DNA of 64,000 bases from Leuconostoc litchii. GTDB lineage: Bacteria; Bacillota; Bacilli; Lactobacillales; Lactobacillaceae. Below are positions 26,402 through 36,650 of the stretch, in pieces. A model generated the notes under the pieces. It did no database searches. It had not been told where the DNA came from and was given only the letters and a program-made list of their open reading frames with translations. Position 1 is the stretch's first letter; each line of letters starts with the position of its first letter. The translations under genes and the position numbers were made by a program. Where the stretch lies: NCBI RefSeq assembly GCF_008107645.1, contig NZ_SDGY01000001.1, forward strand, positions 1,143,881 through 1,207,880. Direction: 5' to 3'.

Positions 26402-26430
26402 AAAATAAAAAGACTCCATCAGAGTCCTTG
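26402..26430 (-). terminator. Weak terminator/attenuator between secE and nusG
   Basis: Short stem GACTC/GAGTC (26412-26416, 26422-26426) with a TTTTTATTTT tail on the minus strand. The stem is only 5 bp, so it may be leaky. Confidence 0.45.
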
Positions 26431-26463
26431 GTATTAGTAACTATCAGTATATCAAAAAAAAAA

Positions 26464-26640
26464 CTATTTCGCTAGTAAGAAGTTAAATCCCTGTTGTAAC
26501 AACCAATCAACGCCACCTAAAAACAGTGCAAAAATAATTGATACTGTAATTACTGTAATAGTTTCCTTAGATGTCTGTTCACCTGTCAACCAGGTAACGT
26601 TTTTCATTTCTTGTGCAACATTTTTGAAATAGTTAATCAT
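26464..26640 (-). CDS. secE: Preprotein translocase subunit SecE
   Basis: 58 aa from ATG 26640 (SD AAAGGA). Amphipathic YFKNVAQEMKNVTWL then one transmembrane helix, the short Gram-positive form. Starts 11 nt after rpmG; the upstream in-frame extension would overlap rpmG and is rejected. Confidence 0.95.
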   Translation of the reverse strand: MINYFKNVAQEMKNVTWLTGEQTSKETITVITVSIIFALFLGGVDWLLQQGFNFLLAK

Positions 26641-26650
26641 TTCGAATCCT

Positions 26651-26800
26651 TTATTTTGTTTGTTGATGTAAGGTGTGTTTACCACAATGCTGGCAGAACT
26701 TACTTACTGACAAACGTTCCGTGCGATCTTTAGATATTGTAACTGTGTAATTACGTGAACCACAAACTGTACACGCTAACGATACTTTGTGACTTGCCAT
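26651..26800 (-). CDS. rpmG: 50S ribosomal protein L33, zinc-binding form
   Basis: 49 aa, missed by ORF calling because of length. [18 protein letters not shown] with CxxC near residues 10-13 and a second pair CQHC near residues 36-39 (zinc-type L33). Immediate upstream neighbour of secE as in other Firmicutes. Confidence 0.94.
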   Translation of the reverse strand: MASHKVSLACTVCGSRNYTVTISKDRTERLSVSKFCQHCGKHTLHQQTK

Positions 26801-26840
26801 CAAAAAGCCTCCATATTCTTTTAGTATCATACCATTGATA

Positions 26841-27425
26841 CTATTTTTTTTCTACCCCATATAAAATGAGATCTACTAATTGTTGAATGCGCTGCCGTGA
26901 TGTCAAATTTTCCCCTAGTGCATGAAAATCGCCAAACAAAGGAGATAAACTAGTAATATAAAACGAACTGGCCTCTTGCGCGCTGATATGATTACGTAAT
27001 GGTATTGTCTCAAAAAACTGCGCAATAGGCGCTACATAATCGTGGCCAAAAATCATACCAAGTTGACTTTTATGGTTACCAGATAATGATTCAAAGCTAT
27101 CATGTATTAGCCTAAATACATCTTTCGGATGACGGCTAATAATGACTTGCGTTAGATCAACTAATTGATCAATAGGCTCAACGTAAGTTGCGGTCAAAAT
27201 TTGTTGCATATCATTATGGACTAATCCCCCCACATGTGTAATAACTTCAACAAATAATGTTTGTTTGTCACCAAAATGATGATACAAAGCAGGTTGACTA
27301 ATGTCAACACTTTTAGCGATATCTCGTGTTGTGGTTTGTTCGAAACCTTTAGATAAAAAAATGATAGTTGCCGCATCAATAATTTGTTGTCGACGGTGTT
27401 CACTTTGTGATAAGACTTGTCCCAT
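26841..27425 (-). CDS. TetR family transcriptional regulator
   Basis: 194 aa. N-terminal HTH ([38 protein letters not shown]) and a variable ligand domain. No adjacent efflux or enzyme gene suggests its target. Confidence 0.88.
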   Translation of the reverse strand: MGQVLSQSEHRRQQIIDAATIIFLSKGFEQTTTRDIAKSVDISQPALYHHFGDKQTLFVEVITHVGGLVHNDMQQILTATYVEPIDQLVDLTQVIISRHPKDVFRLIHDSFESLSGNHKSQLGMIFGHDYVAPIAQFFETIPLRNHISAQEASSFYITSLSPLFGDFHALGENLTSRQRIQQLVDLILYGVEKK

Positions 27426-27526
27426 GAGCCTCTCCGTTGCTTAGTAAAACTACACTTACACTATCTCATCAAAAGAAATTTTGATGTATAATACTTGTTT
27501 TTCATAAAAGTTTTATTAATAATCAA

Positions 27527-28684
<1,158 letters not shown>

Positions 28685-28692
28685 TTATAATT

Positions 28693-29700
28693 CTATGCTA
28701 AGTAATTTTTTGTCATGTTAACATAATCAAAAACAGCTTCCGGTACATCATTCTTTCCACGAAGCAATATTTCATGGAAAAATTGTGAACGATTATAGAG
28801 TTGTTGCCACTGTCTTTGCGTATGTGGTGGTGTGTGTGTGACCAAATCCTTACGCCACATTTTTAAATTGAATAATAAATAATCTGCGTATAAGTCGTGC
28901 TGATTAGCAACATAAATAATTACCTCTACTAACCGACTTGTTTCACCAAATGTCAGTGGTTGCGATAATTCTCGATAACCAGATAAAACTGCCCCTAGAA
29001 CAAACATCTTGTCGGCTCTAACTAAATCCGGCATTAAAAATATTTCCGACACTGTATTACCAATGTGCGTAAATGCATGAGCCCAACCATTATCATTGAT
29101 AAATCCACGTCCATCTCGCTCTAAGGCTGCATATAGAGCAACTTGATTAATAACGCGATCCATTTGTTTTTCTGACATAAAAGAAGCCTTGATGCGATTA
29201 GAAAATAATAATAAAGACAGAACCATCACGCTAAATGAACGACGATATATGGCATCGTTTTGTGGTTCTAAAATGTGAGCAAACAATTGTTCATCACTAA
29301 TCAAATAATCCGTTAACCAAATTAATTGTTCGTGCGTTAATAAATCGTTTTGAATAACATCGCTCAGAAAGAAAAAAGCACCAGTATCTCGATACTTAGC
29401 TATTGGATTAGCTAGTTGTTCCACAATAATTTCTAAATCGGTGTCTTTAACACGAAAATCATGACTATCTACATCAAAATCTTCATTTTCAGATAGTTGG
29501 TTAATTTCATGTGTGTAACTCTGTATTCTGTTTAGAGCAAATTCCCCATCAACCGGTAGAGAAACTACTGTTAAAGGTTGTGGTGGTATTTTATTTAGCG
29601 ATTCCTTCATTAGATCACCTAATGACTGAAATATATCCCCATGATTCACTTTTCGACGTAACGTTATAAATTCTTGCTTTAATTCATCAAATTTTATCAT
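28693..29700 (-). CDS. DUF2785-containing protein
   Basis: 335 aa, helical and soluble. The FINDNGWAHAFTHIGNTVSE region matches the DUF2785 signature (GWAHAxAH). Function unknown. ATG 29700 shares its A with the rodA stop (TGATG); a TTG one codon upstream is inside rodA. Translationally coupled to rodA, hinting at an envelope role, but that is only context. Confidence 0.75.
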   Translation of the reverse strand: MIKFDELKQEFITLRRKVNHGDIFQSLGDLMKESLNKIPPQPLTVVSLPVDGEFALNRIQSYTHEINQLSENEDFDVDSHDFRVKDTDLEIIVEQLANPIAKYRDTGAFFFLSDVIQNDLLTHEQLIWLTDYLISDEQLFAHILEPQNDAIYRRSFSVMVLSLLLFSNRIKASFMSEKQMDRVINQVALYAALERDGRGFINDNGWAHAFTHIGNTVSEIFLMPDLVRADKMFVLGAVLSGYRELSQPLTFGETSRLVEVIIYVANQHDLYADYLLFNLKMWRKDLVTHTPPHTQRQWQQLYNRSQFFHEILLRGKNDVPEAVFDYVNMTKNYLA

Positions 29701-30914
29701 CAAATAAAGAATCCTGTCGTTTCTGTAAACGTACTATTCTGACGTTGATACCCTATCGAAAGGATAAGACCAACGCCAATCATATTTCCTAGCAAAGATG
29801 AGCCTCCTTGTGACACAAATGGTAACGGAATTCCAGTCAATGGTAATAGCCCGATACTCATACCAATATTTTCAAAAACATGAAAAAGCACCATCATTAC
29901 AACACCTGTTGCAATATAAGCATAAAAAGCGCTTTGTGCTCTGAAAGTAGCTCGTATCAAAAGGTAAATCAATCCAAAATAGAGAGAAATTAACAGCGCT
30001 CCACCAATAAATCCAAAACTTTCCCCAATAACGGAAAAAATCATATCAGATTCACGCACTGGCACATAAACTTTGAGGCCGCCCCAACCTTTCCCTGTAA
30101 GCTGACCTGATCCAATAGCTTTTAAACTTTGATAAGTTTGATAGCCATTACCGGAAGTGTCATTAGCTGGATTTAACCAAGTATCAATTCGAGAAAATTG
30201 ATAGGATTGAAAACCAAGCTTAGTTAATATTGTGCGCCCAGCTGATGAGATAACTAAAGTTAACAATGTTGTTCCTACTGTAGCACCAAGAATTATCACT
30301 GGCGCAAGGATTCGCCAAGTAACACCAGACACTAGTGCAACACCACCAAAGATAGCTACGAAAACCAATAATGTTCCCAAATCATTTTGTAAAGCAATCA
30401 GCACTGCAATCGGTAGGAAGCACAAGGCCATTTTACCCAACAACAACCAATCTGTTGATACAGCATGAATTGGATTATTTCTATTATGCTGAGCAACAAC
30501 CCTTCCCAACATCAAAATAAACGCAGGTTTTACCACTTCTGAAGGTTGAAAAGATATTGGGCCTATCACAAACCAAGACTTGGCACCAGTTGCATCAGCC
30601 ATCGAACGATTATAAAAAATAAGCACTGCGACTAGTAAGAAAATACCTAAACCATAAGCGATAGGCGCTAGCTTCCACAGTTGTGAACCATCGAAACGAA
30701 CTAGAAAAACAATCAAAAGTGTCCCAATGAACCAAAATGCACCTTGACTAATGACAACTTTTAATGCGCTCATTCCCGTTGCACCTTGCATATGCGTTGC
30801 TGCTTCATACAACGAACTCAATCCAATAATCATAAATAGTAGCAAAGCTAAAATAATTCCCCAATCGAGCTCTGATCCAGATGTACGTCTTGACGTTTGT
30901 CGTGTCTGTTGCAT
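29700..30914 (-). CDS. rodA: Rod-shape SEDS glycosyltransferase RodA
   Basis: 404 aa, about ten membrane spans. GAKSWFVIGPISFQPSEVVKP is the SEDS signature with the essential Asp/Glu region further on. It polymerises lipid II glycan strands with a class B PBP. RodA rather than FtsW is favoured by neighbours mreB and DUF2969. Leuconostoc is coccoid to ovoid, so the presence of mreB/rodA is notable but known for the genus. Confidence 0.88.
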   Translation of the reverse strand: MQQTRQTSRRTSGSELDWGIILALLLFMIIGLSSLYEAATHMQGATGMSALKVVISQGAFWFIGTLLIVFLVRFDGSQLWKLAPIAYGLGIFLLVAVLIFYNRSMADATGAKSWFVIGPISFQPSEVVKPAFILMLGRVVAQHNRNNPIHAVSTDWLLLGKMALCFLPIAVLIALQNDLGTLLVFVAIFGGVALVSGVTWRILAPVIILGATVGTTLLTLVISSAGRTILTKLGFQSYQFSRIDTWLNPANDTSGNGYQTYQSLKAIGSGQLTGKGWGGLKVYVPVRESDMIFSVIGESFGFIGGALLISLYFGLIYLLIRATFRAQSAFYAYIATGVVMMVLFHVFENIGMSIGLLPLTGIPLPFVSQGGSSLLGNMIGVGLILSIGYQRQNSTFTETTGFFI

Positions 30915-30984
30915 AGTATCTCCAGTATATAAAGCGGTGCACTAAAAAACTTTACAGTGCCCGTTATTTCTTAAAATTATGTAC

Positions 30985-31016
30985 AAAGCACGTTATGAAT
31001 AGTCACAACGTGCCTT
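30985..31016 (-). terminator. Terminator after the mreB-DUF2969 genes
   Basis: Stem GCACGTT / AACGTGC (30988-30994, 31007-31013). The T tail is weak (TTTGTAC), so efficiency is uncertain. Confidence 0.5.
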
Positions 31017-31024
31017 ATGAAAGG

Positions 31025-31234
31025 TTAATGATTCAAATTAAAACTTGCTAAAATAGCTTGTAGTGCTTCATCTTCATCTTTAGCTTGATTAATCACAGCT
31101 TGTTGTCCAAAAACACCAACAAAACCTCGATCTGCTTTTTGTATGTATCCAATTTGTTTTTTATCTACTAAGACTTGAACTTGTTGATCCTTCGCAACCA
31201 ATTCAACATCAAAGTTCTGATTCTTTTTTCTCAT
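31025..31234 (-). CDS. DUF2969 family protein
   Basis: 69 aa, acidic/basic soluble protein (VELVAKDQQVQVLVDKKQIG; GFVGVFGQQ). Matches the small DUF2969 family restricted to Lactobacillales. ATG directly follows the mreB stop. Function unknown. Confidence 0.8.
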   Translation of the reverse strand: MRKKNQNFDVELVAKDQQVQVLVDKKQIGYIQKADRGFVGVFGQQAVINQAKDEDEALQAILASFNLNH

Positions 31235-32227
31235 TTATAGACCCCGACGCCCTGACTTCATATGTTCTAATAACGCTCCGGCTCCTTTAGCAACGTTATC
31301 TAATGGTGAATCTGATACAACAACCGGTACCTCCAACGCATCCGAAAGTAGTTGATCCATACCGTGTAACAATGCTCCACCGCCTGTTAACATAATACCA
31401 CGATCAATAATATCTGAAGCTAATTCTGGTGGCAACTTAGCTAAAACTGAGTGAGCTGCACGAACAATCTGTTGTAATGTATCATGTAATGAGTCCTCAA
31501 CTTCATTCGAGTTGATAGTCACTGTCTTAGGCATCCCCTCAAAGTTATCTCGTCCACGTACTTCCATAGTTAATGGTTCATCGGCTTGTAGTGCTGATCC
31601 AATTTGAATTTTGATTGTTTCTGCAGTTCGTTCTCCCACAATTAAGTTATGTCGACGTTTTAAAAAGTTAACAATGTCAAAATTCATTTTATCGCCTGCA
31701 ACACGAATTGACTCAGAAACAACGATATCTCCTAAAGATAGCACAGCAATGTCAGATGTTCCACCACCCATATCAATAACCATCGAGCCAATTGGCTTGA
31801 AGATATCCAAACCTGCACCAACAGCAGCAACCTTTGGTTCATATTCAAGATAAACCTTAGCACCACCAGCTTTTTCAGCAGCTTGTATGATAGCTTTTCT
31901 TTCGATTTCTGTGATATTTGTTGGCGCGCAAATCATAATGTTAGGCTTAGACATAAAACCCTTCACATTCAGTTTGTCAACAAAATAGGTTAACATAGCT
32001 TCAGTTACATCAAAATCTGAAATGACACCATCCTTTAGCGGACGCACTGCTCGAATGTTTCCCGGTGTACGGCCAACCATACGATAGGCTTCCGACCCAA
32101 CCGCTAATACCCGATCAGTCTTATCATCAACCGCAACAACTGAGGGTTCGTTTAATACAATACCTTTTCCTTCTACGTAAATGAGAACATTGGCTGTTCC
32201 TAAATCAATTCCAATATCTTTTGCCAT
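31235..32227 (-). CDS. mreB: Rod-shape-determining actin homologue MreB/Mbl
   Basis: 330 aa. IGIDLGTANVLIYVEGKGIV (phosphate 1), the MVIDMGGGTSDIAVLSLG block (phosphate 2) and ELASDIIDRGIMLTGGGALL (adenosine). Cytoskeletal scaffold for lateral wall synthesis. MreB and Mbl cannot be separated by eye. Confidence 0.94.
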   Translation of the reverse strand: MAKDIGIDLGTANVLIYVEGKGIVLNEPSVVAVDDKTDRVLAVGSEAYRMVGRTPGNIRAVRPLKDGVISDFDVTEAMLTYFVDKLNVKGFMSKPNIMICAPTNITEIERKAIIQAAEKAGGAKVYLEYEPKVAAVGAGLDIFKPIGSMVIDMGGGTSDIAVLSLGDIVVSESIRVAGDKMNFDIVNFLKRRHNLIVGERTAETIKIQIGSALQADEPLTMEVRGRDNFEGMPKTVTINSNEVEDSLHDTLQQIVRAAHSVLAKLPPELASDIIDRGIMLTGGGALLHGMDQLLSDALEVPVVVSDSPLDNVAKGAGALLEHMKSGRRGL

Positions 32228-32364
32228 TTCATGTCTCCGAGACTTTAACTTTTATTAATAGTAATTATTTTTGTATATAATCTATTAAATTATACCATAT
32301 CATCAAGTCATTTTTGGTTTGATTCTTTTACCAACTCACTCCAAAACGAAAGACACCCGCACAA

Positions 32365-32586
32365 CTAACTTCCCAATATGCTTGACGGAATTTGCAAAAT
32401 CCAATTGGTTGCCGAAACAAAAAAGCTTGCCAACAAGTATCCCCCTACAATAGCAAGCACTACTTTCAAAAACGCTGCTTGTCGGGGGGTGTACGGCATA
32501 ATCTTGGCAAAATTTATTGGTCTAATTAACCAAAAAAAGAAGTATATACATATCAGATTAAGGCTTAATATAAATATTGTGCTCAC
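32365..32586 (-). CDS. DUF1146 membrane protein (YwzB family)
   Basis: 73 aa, two transmembrane helices. GTG start at 32586 with SD AAGGAAGG 8 nt before it. Sequence (WLIRPINFAKIMPYTP... and ATNWILQIP) fits DUF1146, commonly found near the ATP synthase or mreB in Firmicutes. It overlaps the VanZ-like gene by 29 nt. Function unknown. Confidence 0.8.
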   Translation of the reverse strand: MSTIFILSLNLICIYFFFWLIRPINFAKIMPYTPRQAAFLKVVLAIVGGYLLASFFVSATNWILQIPSSILGS

Positions 32587-33205
32587 TTATTTTACCTTCC
32601 TTAAGATGTTTCGAAAAAATATTTTTTCCTTTCAGCAATCTAGTAGTAACTAGGTATAAAAAGTATCCAATGACACCGCCCGTAGTATTAACTGCTAAAT
32701 CGTTTATATCGAATATACGATTTGATAGGTATAAAAATGTACTTATTCCTTGAATCATTTCAATCATAAACGTAGTTAAAAATATCTTTGGTATGACACG
32801 AAAGAATTCTCGCCATTTTGGAAAAATAAAAGGCGCTATAAATCCTAGTGGCATTAATAAGACTAGATTGCCAATCATCTGATACCAGCTCAAGGCAACG
32901 TGATTAGAATTAAATAATGATAAATGAGCAAATGACACTTTGCCAAAAGTACCATAGCCTTTGATAACTGCTAGGTAAGAATCCAATGACGACCATTTAT
33001 AAAAAGTTAATGTACATCCAGTCACAGTTACTAAGTAGATTGATAAAATGATACGTCCCAAGAATTGATACCAAGAAAAAGTTCGTTGCCGTGTTGTAGT
33101 GAACGTGTAGTATGCTAAGAAAAAAATACTCAATATTACTACTAACAAGGTCATATTAATATTTTGAGCGATATATTGTTGGTTGTTAAAATATACTATA
33201 TGCAT
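32558..33205 (-). CDS. VanZ-like family membrane protein
   Basis: 215 aa, about five transmembrane helices. IGNLVLLMPLGFIAPFIFP and FDINDLAVNTTGGVIGYFL are the VanZ-family signatures. In VanA operons VanZ gives teicoplanin resistance; chromosomal relatives have unclear envelope roles. No good SD; an internal ATG 17 codons in is also possible. Not in a van operon here. Confidence 0.82.
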   Translation of the reverse strand: MHIVYFNNQQYIAQNINMTLLVVILSIFFLAYYTFTTTRQRTFSWYQFLGRIILSIYLVTVTGCTLTFYKWSSLDSYLAVIKGYGTFGKVSFAHLSLFNSNHVALSWYQMIGNLVLLMPLGFIAPFIFPKWREFFRVIPKIFLTTFMIEMIQGISTFLYLSNRIFDINDLAVNTTGGVIGYFLYLVTTRLLKGKNIFSKHLKEGKISEHNIYIKP

Positions 33206-33385
33206 ACCATAATATTATAACAGCTAGTCTAAATGAACGTTATATGATTTATGTCTTATCGTTTAAAATATTAAAATATCCTATCGTATCTCCACAAAGC
33301 GCTCAGTTAATGCATAGAGTACATTGACTTTTCGTGATAAAAGGATTAGTATTATCTCATAAAAAGTTTGGAGGCTATTATAATT

Positions 33386-34381
33386 ATGAAATATACAGTT
33401 GTTGGTGCTGGTGCAATGGGACTCCGTTATGGTATTTTGCTTCAAGAAAACGCTGGGGTTTCAGTTGATTTTGTTGAACCAACACAAGCGAGCCTCGATA
33501 AGATTCACGCACAAGATGACAAGGTCTGGAAGTCTCGCGATCACAAAGATCGCCACGAAATTAAAATTAACATTTTTTCTCCAGAAGAATACGATGGCAA
33601 TCCAGATGTTTGGATTTTTTTCATGAAGCAAATGCAGTTACAAGATACATTAGAACGACTTGCCCCGAAATTCAAATCTGGTCAAACCGCTCTGGGTGCC
33701 ATGAATGGTATGGGACATATTGAAAAATTACAACAATACTTTGATGATGAATATATTATTGGTGGAACAGCAATGATTGCCACAGTTCTAAATGATTATG
33801 GTGACGTTGACTTCATGGGTGATGAAAATATGGGTAGTTCAGTTTATGCTAATCTAACTGAAAAGCCATCAGCTGTTATGGATCAAATCCAAGAAGATTT
33901 CAAAGCTGCCCATTTGAACCCTTCTTACACCGAAAATTTCATGGGTACATTGTTAACTAAAGTTTTTTTCAATGCAGTTGAAAACTCAATTGCCACAATG
34001 TTCCAATCACGCATGGGACAGCTAATGGCCTACGACAATTTTTTAGAAGGTATTGCTCGTCCATTGATTAATGAGGCCTATGATGCTGCCGAAGCAGCAG
34101 GTATTTCGTTGATTGAAACACGTGATGAAATGGTTAAGCAAGTGGATTATGTTTCAACTATTGGTAATCCGTTACATTTCCCATCGATGTATCAAGATTT
34201 TGTTAAAGGGCGTCCAACAGAAGTTGACTATATTAACGGTTGGATTGCTGATCTGGCAGACAAACATGGCATTAGCGCACCTAACCAACATCTAGTGACT
34301 AATTTTGTTCATTTAGCAGAGTCAATGCGTGAATTTACACCACCAGTCAATAAATTAGCTCCCGATTATAAAGGTAATTGA
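33386..34381 (+). CDS. Ketopantoate reductase family protein (ApbA/PanE)
   Basis: 331 aa from ATG 33386 (SD TTGGAGG at the usual distance). N-terminal Rossmann motif VVGAGAMGLRYG; C-terminal six-helix domain with the NAVENSIATMF region. Reduces 2-dehydropantoate to pantoate with NADPH, or in lactic acid bacteria other 2-keto acids to D-2-hydroxy acids. No panB/panC nearby, so the substrate is uncertain. Confidence 0.85.
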   Translation: MKYTVVGAGAMGLRYGILLQENAGVSVDFVEPTQASLDKIHAQDDKVWKSRDHKDRHEIKINIFSPEEYDGNPDVWIFFMKQMQLQDTLERLAPKFKSGQTALGAMNGMGHIEKLQQYFDDEYIIGGTAMIATVLNDYGDVDFMGDENMGSSVYANLTEKPSAVMDQIQEDFKAAHLNPSYTENFMGTLLTKVFFNAVENSIATMFQSRMGQLMAYDNFLEGIARPLINEAYDAAEAAGISLIETRDEMVKQVDYVSTIGNPLHFPSMYQDFVKGRPTEVDYINGWIADLADKHGISAPNQHLVTNFVHLAESMREFTPPVNKLAPDYKGN

Positions 34382-34429
34382 ACGAATTCCATATTTGTCA
34401 ATATGGTTATTACATTAGGAATGATAGTA

Positions 34430-34484
34430 TTGTAATTTCCATAGTTAATCCATTATACTAGAAGGAGTTAAAAAAACTCTTTCT
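34430..34484 (+). promoter_or_regulatory. PAP2 gene promoter and start-site palindrome
   Basis: TTGTAA (34430-34435), 18 nt, TATACT (34454-34459). Directly after the -10 is a 10-bp inverted repeat AGAAGGAGTT / AACTCTTTCT (34460-34484) at the expected start site; it could be an operator, or hide the AGGAG it contains. Confidence 0.45.
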
Positions 34485-34497
34485 GGGGATCAGTACA

Positions 34498-35160
34498 ATG
34501 ATTATTTCCGTAAAAAATAAACAATTACGTCATGCTATTATATATTTTATTGCCGTGATTATTCTCGCCCTGTCTTTAAAAATAAACTTTCTTATTCCAT
34601 CGTTAGACAATGCGATTCATTCATTTACGACAGGTATTCAAAATAATTTAAATGATGCAATAATGACTGTCTTTTCTTTTCTCGGGTCACCCATAGTGGA
34701 TATCATTTATATATTAATCCTAACTGGTGTATTGATTTTAGCTAATTTACGGATTCCAGCAATTTGGTCAATATCCACGATTATTTTAGGATATATACTC
34801 AACTCATTCATACGGCTAATAGTTGCTCGAACACGTCCGGTTGGCCACTTACTCAGCGATCAAGGTTCTTCATTCCCTAGTAGCCATGTGTTCGGTATTT
34901 TTTCAGTTATCTTTATACTGTTCCTAGTAGTAATCCCTAACATTGAATCTTATCAAAAAAGAATATTAATTTCATGGGGGATAATACTTGTTGGTGTAAT
35001 GAACATAATGTCTCGGATGTATTTCAATGCCAATTATTTCACTGACACCGTTGCTGCAATTTTATTAGCTTACTCGTGGGTTATCTTAGCTGGCAAGCTA
35101 TATCCTATACTAGCAAAATATCTTATATCATTGCCTTTCTTCTCGCATGATGAAATATAA
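34498..35160 (+). CDS. PAP2 superfamily membrane protein with altered active site
   Basis: 220 aa, about six transmembrane helices. PAP2 motif 1 is RLIVARTRP (R106 in place of Lys), motif 2 PSSH (127-130) and motif 3 SRMYFNANYFTD (172-183). In motif 3 the nucleophilic His (SRx5Hx3D) is N179. Normal PAP2 enzymes dephosphorylate lipids such as undecaprenyl diphosphate or phosphatidic acid; with Asn at the nucleophile it may be inactive or differently used. SD GGGGA before the ATG. Confidence 0.82.
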   Translation: MIISVKNKQLRHAIIYFIAVIILALSLKINFLIPSLDNAIHSFTTGIQNNLNDAIMTVFSFLGSPIVDIIYILILTGVLILANLRIPAIWSISTIILGYILNSFIRLIVARTRPVGHLLSDQGSSFPSSHVFGIFSVIFILFLVVIPNIESYQKRILISWGIILVGVMNIMSRMYFNANYFTDTVAAILLAYSWVILAGKLYPILAKYLISLPFFSHDEI

Positions 35161-35189
35161 AAAAGAATCGCATACGCGATTCTTTTTTA
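35158..35189. terminator. Bidirectional terminator between the PAP2 gene and nrdF
   Basis: AAAAGAATCGC / GCGATTCTTTT (35161-35171, 35176-35186), A and T runs on both flanks, between convergent genes. Confidence 0.85.
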
Positions 35190-36167
35190 TTACTTCAATC
35201 CAATATTATAATCATCATCATCCATAGCTTCAACCTCACCCAATAGATAACCATTACCAACACCAGAGAAAAAGTCATGGTTTGCTGTTGATGTGGAAAT
35301 ACCATTCATTACAACTGGATTGACATCTTCAGCACCATCGGGAAACATAGGTTCTTGACCCAAATTCATTAAGGCTTTGTTAGCGTTATAACGCAAAAAT
35401 GTCAATACTTGTTCTGTCCAACCTAAATCATCATACAACTCATGTGTGTATTTTTCTTCGTTTTCGTATAATTCGTAAAGTAGATCATACATCCAACTTT
35501 GCAATTTTGTCTGTTCATCACTGGATAGTTTATTGAAACCAATTTGGAATTTGTACCCAATGTACGTTCCATGGACAGATTCATCACGAATAATCAACTT
35601 GATGATTTCAGCAACATTCAGCATCTTATTATGCCCTAAAAAGTACAATGGTGTATAAAAGCCTGAATAAAATAGAAACGTTTCCAAAAACACAGAAGCT
35701 ATTTTTTTCTGTAGGGCTGTCCCATTATGATAAATATCATTAATTCTATTCGCCTTATATTGCAAAAATTCATTAGAATCAGCCCATTCAAAAATTTTTT
35801 CAATTTCAATTTTCTCATTCAAAGTTTCAAAAATAGATGAATAAGACTTTGCATGAACAGATTCCATAAATTGGATGTTGTTCAATACTGCTTCTTCTTT
35901 TTGGTTAGTTGAATCAATTTTAAGCTGAGCCATACCATCTTGCGATTGTAAAGTATCCAAAGTTGTTAAGCCACCAAAAACTAAGTTCATTGTCTGGCGT
36001 TCTTGTACTGACATATTTCCACGCCAAGTACGTAAATCATTAGAAATCGGAATTCGTGTATCCAACCAAAACTGCTGCGTCAGCTTTTCCCATGTTGCCT
36101 TATCTAACTCATCTTCAATATTGTTCCAATTAATCGCTGTATACGAGCCATCATTAATATGTGCCAT
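35190..36167 (-). CDS. nrdF: Class Ib ribonucleotide reductase, beta subunit
   Basis: 325 aa from ATG 36167 (GGAG 9 nt upstream; the in-frame TTG at 36179 lies in that SD). Metal-binding helices DTLQSQDGMAQ..., QFMESVHAKSYS and RDESVHGTYIG. Carries the Mn/Fe tyrosyl radical cofactor matured with NrdI. ATG 1 nt from the nrdI stop. Confidence 0.95.
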   Translation of the reverse strand: MAHINDGSYTAINWNNIEDELDKATWEKLTQQFWLDTRIPISNDLRTWRGNMSVQERQTMNLVFGGLTTLDTLQSQDGMAQLKIDSTNQKEEAVLNNIQFMESVHAKSYSSIFETLNEKIEIEKIFEWADSNEFLQYKANRINDIYHNGTALQKKIASVFLETFLFYSGFYTPLYFLGHNKMLNVAEIIKLIIRDESVHGTYIGYKFQIGFNKLSSDEQTKLQSWMYDLLYELYENEEKYTHELYDDLGWTEQVLTFLRYNANKALMNLGQEPMFPDGAEDVNPVVMNGISTSTANHDFFSGVGNGYLLGEVEAMDDDDYNIGLK

Positions 36168-36168
36168 T

Positions 36169-36609
36169 TCATTCTCCAAAGTAAGGTTTTATCTTATTAT
36201 ATATTTTTTCTGCATCAAATTTGCTGCCTCGCAACTCATATGCCGCAATCATCGGAACACCGAATTTGTTTCCATAACGAATTGCTGTTAGGTTAAATTG
36301 TACATTAAAATTTCGGTTCCCAGAACCAACTACCCCTTTTAAATAGTCAGCATTATTACCGAAAGAAATATATTCCCCCAGAGCATTTGTGAAAATTTCT
36401 TTAACTTCTGGCCCAATTCCTGTCCCACCAGTTAAATAGGTTGGGACAAATGCAACGTAAGGTTGTTCCTCATTTGCATATTCTGTTTCATCACCGATCA
36501 AACGTGCATGAAACTCATCACCTGTAGATTCCGCAATTACAGCTAATTTTTCAATAAATGATTTTGTATTACCCTCTGTTGAGGCATAAAGAATGTTTAT
36601 AGTTGTCAT
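36169..36609 (-). CDS. nrdI: Flavodoxin-like NrdI
   Basis: 146 aa from ATG 36609 (SD AAGGA; the upstream ATG 36621 has none). ILYASTEGNTKSF flavin loop, GSGNRNFN. Supplies the oxidant that assembles the Mn(III)2-Y radical in NrdF. Between nrdE and nrdF. Confidence 0.94.
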   Translation of the reverse strand: MTTINILYASTEGNTKSFIEKLAVIAESTGDEFHARLIGDETEYANEEQPYVAFVPTYLTGGTGIGPEVKEIFTNALGEYISFGNNADYLKGVVGSGNRNFNVQFNLTAIRYGNKFGVPMIAAYELRGSKFDAEKIYNKIKPYFGE

Positions 36610-36650
36610 CGGTTCCTTCATTTCATAGCAAGATGTAGCTTCTGTTCATT

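Noticed and set aside
32365..33205. Vancomycin resistance operon
   Set aside because: VanZ-like and VanY-like genes are far apart and no vanHAX or vanRS genes are near; resistance is explained by F261 Ddl.
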